Positions 6,196 to 7,746 of a stretch of 7,746 nt of DNA are shown here, in pieces (within the stretch, counting starts at the first letter, position 1; every line of letters starts with the position of its first letter). The notes under the pieces were generated by a model, which saw only the letters and a program-made list of their open reading frames with translations, did not search any database and was not told the origin of the DNA. The stretch is from positions 1-7,746 of the forward strand of contig JAQBWI010000044.1 in NCBI GenBank assembly GCA_027625355.1, read 5' to 3'. The translations under genes were made by a program, and so were the position numbers. Source of the DNA: Pseudomonadota bacterium (GTDB lineage: Bacteria; Pseudomonadota; Alphaproteobacteria; HIMB59; GCA-002718135).

Positions 6196-7746
6196 TGAGC
6201 ATCTCCCCAATTGTTTCCAAATCCATAATCTACTAAAAGAGGCACTTCAAAATTTTTAAAATTAAGGTGTACGTTTTCCATAACACTTTTAATTATTTCT
6301 ATTGAGCTCTCTTTTTTAGCTTCATCAATTTCAAAAATAAGCTCATCATGAACTTGAAGTAAAATTTTAGCATCCAAATCATCAGCAGTTATCAACTTAT
6401 TTAATTCTATCATTGCTAATTTGATTACATCTGCAGCTGTTCCTTGAATTGGAGCATTGATTGCTTGCCTTTCAGCAAATCCTCTTAAAGAAAAATTTTT
6501 ATCATTAATACTTTTAATATTACATCTTCTGCCAAACATTGTCTCAACATATAGATTTGTTTTTGCAAATTGAATTTGATCATCCATATATTTTTTAATT
6601 TTTGGGTATTTGTTAAAATAATCCTCTATATAATTCTTTGCCTCAGAATTAGTTACACTCAACTGTTTAGCTAATCCATAAGGACTTATTCCATACAAAA
6701 TACCAAAATTTATTGCTTTTGCTTTTCGTCTCATTTCTGAATCAAGTTTTTCAGTTCTAACATTAAAGATTTGGGAAGCAGTTGAGCTATGAATATCTTC
6801 ATTATTTTTAAAAGCTTTTATAAAATTTTTATCTCCAGAAATTTCTGCAGCTAAGCGCAGTTCTATTTGCGAATAATCAAAACTCATGAGAATTTTATTT
6901 GGATCACAAATAAATGCCTTTCTAATTTTTCTTCCATTGTTTGTTCTTATAGGTATATTTTGAAGATTGGGATCATTTGAACTTAATCTTCCTGTAAGAG
7001 TATTTGCGACTCCGTAAGAAGTATGGACTCTTGAATTGTTTTTTGTTGCTTGATTTTGAAGAGCATCAGTATAGGTCGATTTTAATTTAGTTAATTCTCG
7101 CCAATCCAAAATTAAACTAGCAATTTCATAGCCTCGATCAGACAGATTAGATAATGTTGATGAGTCTGTAGAGTAAGTACCGGATTTAGTTTTTTTACCT
7201 CCTTCAATACTTAAATCAACAAATAAAATTTCTCCTAATTGTTTTGGAGATCCAATATTAAAATTTTTTCCTGCAAATTTGTAAATTTTTTTCTCTAATA
7301 CTAAACTGTCTTTTTTAAATTCTTCACTCAGTTGATTGAGATATTTAGTATTAACTTTAATTCCGTTTTTCTCAATTGAAGACAGAACACTTATTAATGG
7401 TAAATCAATCTCACTATATACAAAATTACCTTTTTCGTTTTTAACTCTGTTATTTAAAAATTCATATAACTTTAGAGTAATAAGAGCATCCTCTGCAGCA
7501 TAATCAAGTGCTTTACTAATTTCAACATAATCAAAAGTTATTTCTTTTTTACCAGATCCAACAAGCTCCTTAAATTTTATATTTGTATGATTAAAATGTA
7601 AGTAAGCCAGATCATCCATGTTATGTTTTGTAACCCCATTATCAACTGCGTATGATAACAACATCGTATCAGCTATTGATGTTAATTTAAGACCATATTT
7701 CTCTAAAATTCTAAGATCATATTTAATATTATGACCTATTTTTAAA
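6192..7746 (-). CDS. polA: DNA polymerase I, C-terminal 517 residues (cut by right edge)
   Basis: Family A DNA polymerase for gap filling, Okazaki-fragment maturation and excision repair. The frame is open to the right edge, and the residues before the internal Met at 7664 (KIGHNIKYD...) are clearly homologous, so that Met is not the start. Numbering the fragment from the codon at 7743-7745: the proofreading domain keeps exo II D10 (HNIKYD) and exo III Y82/D86 (YAAED), equivalent to E. coli D424, Y497 and D501, so 3'-5' exonuclease is probably active. Polymerase motif A is DYSQIELR with D290 (E. coli D705); motif B has R339, K343, F347 and Y351 (R754, K758, F762, Y766); motif C is VHDE with D467 (D882). 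The constant offset of 415 from E. coli numbering shows no indels from exo III through the polymerase core. It ends NNWGDAH, the usual terminus. The N-terminal part (about 410 residues, including exo I and any 5'-nuclease) is outside the window. Confidence 0.97.
   Translation of the reverse strand, partial: LKIGHNIKYDLRILEKYGLKLTSIADTMLLSYAVDNGVTKHNMDDLAYLHFNHTNIKFKELVGSGKKEITFDYVEISKALDYAAEDALITLKLYEFLNNRVKNEKGNFVYSEIDLPLISVLSSIEKNGIKVNTKYLNQLSEEFKKDSLVLEKKIYKFAGKNFNIGSPKQLGEILFVDLSIEGGKKTKSGTYSTDSSTLSNLSDRGYEIASLILDWRELTKLKSTYTDALQNQATKNNSRVHTSYGVANTLTGRLSSNDPNLQNIPIRTNNGRKIRKAFICDPNKILMSFDYSQIELRLAAEISGDKNFIKAFKNNEDIHSSTASQIFNVRTEKLDSEMRRKAKAINFGILYGISPYGLAKQLSVTNSEAKNYIEDYFNKYPKIKKYMDDQIQFAKTNLYVETMFGRRCNIKSINDKNFSLRGFAERQAINAPIQGTAADVIKLAMIELNKLITADDLDAKILLQVHDELIFEIDEAKKESSIEIIKSVMENVHLNFKNFEVPLLVDYGFGNNWGDAH

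Noticed and set aside
7662..7664. Met at this position as the start of a 490-residue polymerase
   Set aside because: The upstream codons continue a conserved Pol I exonuclease segment (KIGHNIKYDLRILEKYGLKL) to the window edge, so it is an internal Met of a truncated-by-window gene.
1..7746. CRISPR arrays, tRNA or rRNA genes, insertion sequences, prophage or defence genes
   Set aside because: The coding content accounts for nearly all of the window with core metabolic and regulatory genes; no tandem direct repeats, tRNA-like folds, transposase motifs or terminal inverted repeats were seen.

Overview
The window is an ordinary, tightly packed stretch of an AT-rich (about 30% GC by eye) bacterial chromosome, almost certainly alphaproteobacterial. 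The strongest taxonomic marker is the left-hand two-component system. Its response regulator and kinase match ChvI and ChvG, a pair typical of Alphaproteobacteria, in diagnostic segments: the regulator's DIKMP and HIKRLRKKF motifs and the kinase's DVSHELKNPLTSL H-box. The low GC, short spacers and overlapping genes suit a streamlined marine lineage (SAR11-like, HIMB59-like or similar), but the sequence alone does not settle which one.

Layout. Positions 1-1201 (minus) hold the first 400 residues of the ChvG kinase, which runs off the left edge. Positions 1194-1907 (minus) hold chvI, which overlaps the chvG start. Positions 1908-2183 are the only sizeable intergenic region. It is a divergent control region with a plausible sigma70-type promoter for chvI on one side. 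On the nrdA side it carries a TTGACA element, a 31-bp near-perfect palindrome, a GTTC-N7-GTTC motif of the alphaproteobacterial LexA type, and a pair of NrdR boxes with a 15-bp spacer. Positions 2184-6195 (plus) form a compact operon of nrdA, nrdB and a glutaredoxin gene. Positions 6192-7746 (minus) are the C-terminal 517 residues of DNA polymerase I (polA), converging on the glutaredoxin gene with a 4-bp tail-to-tail overlap and running off the right edge.

How the genes work together. NrdA and NrdB form an aerobic class I ribonucleotide reductase that makes dNTPs, and the glutaredoxin is the likely electron donor that re-reduces it. The NrdR boxes imply repression by the dATP/ATP-sensing repressor NrdR, and the LexA-like site suggests an added DNA-damage input. 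PolA uses the dNTPs in repair and Okazaki-fragment processing. ChvG/ChvI is an envelope or acid-stress signalling pair that shares only the divergent promoter region with the nrd operon.

No new multi-gene system is apparent. The items most worth a second look are a Glu in place of the usual Asp as the first metal ligand of NrdB although the radical Tyr is kept, a eukaryote-like NrdA with an extra N-terminal ATP-cone, the layered regulatory sites upstream of nrdA, and the overlapping convergent stops of the glutaredoxin gene and polA.
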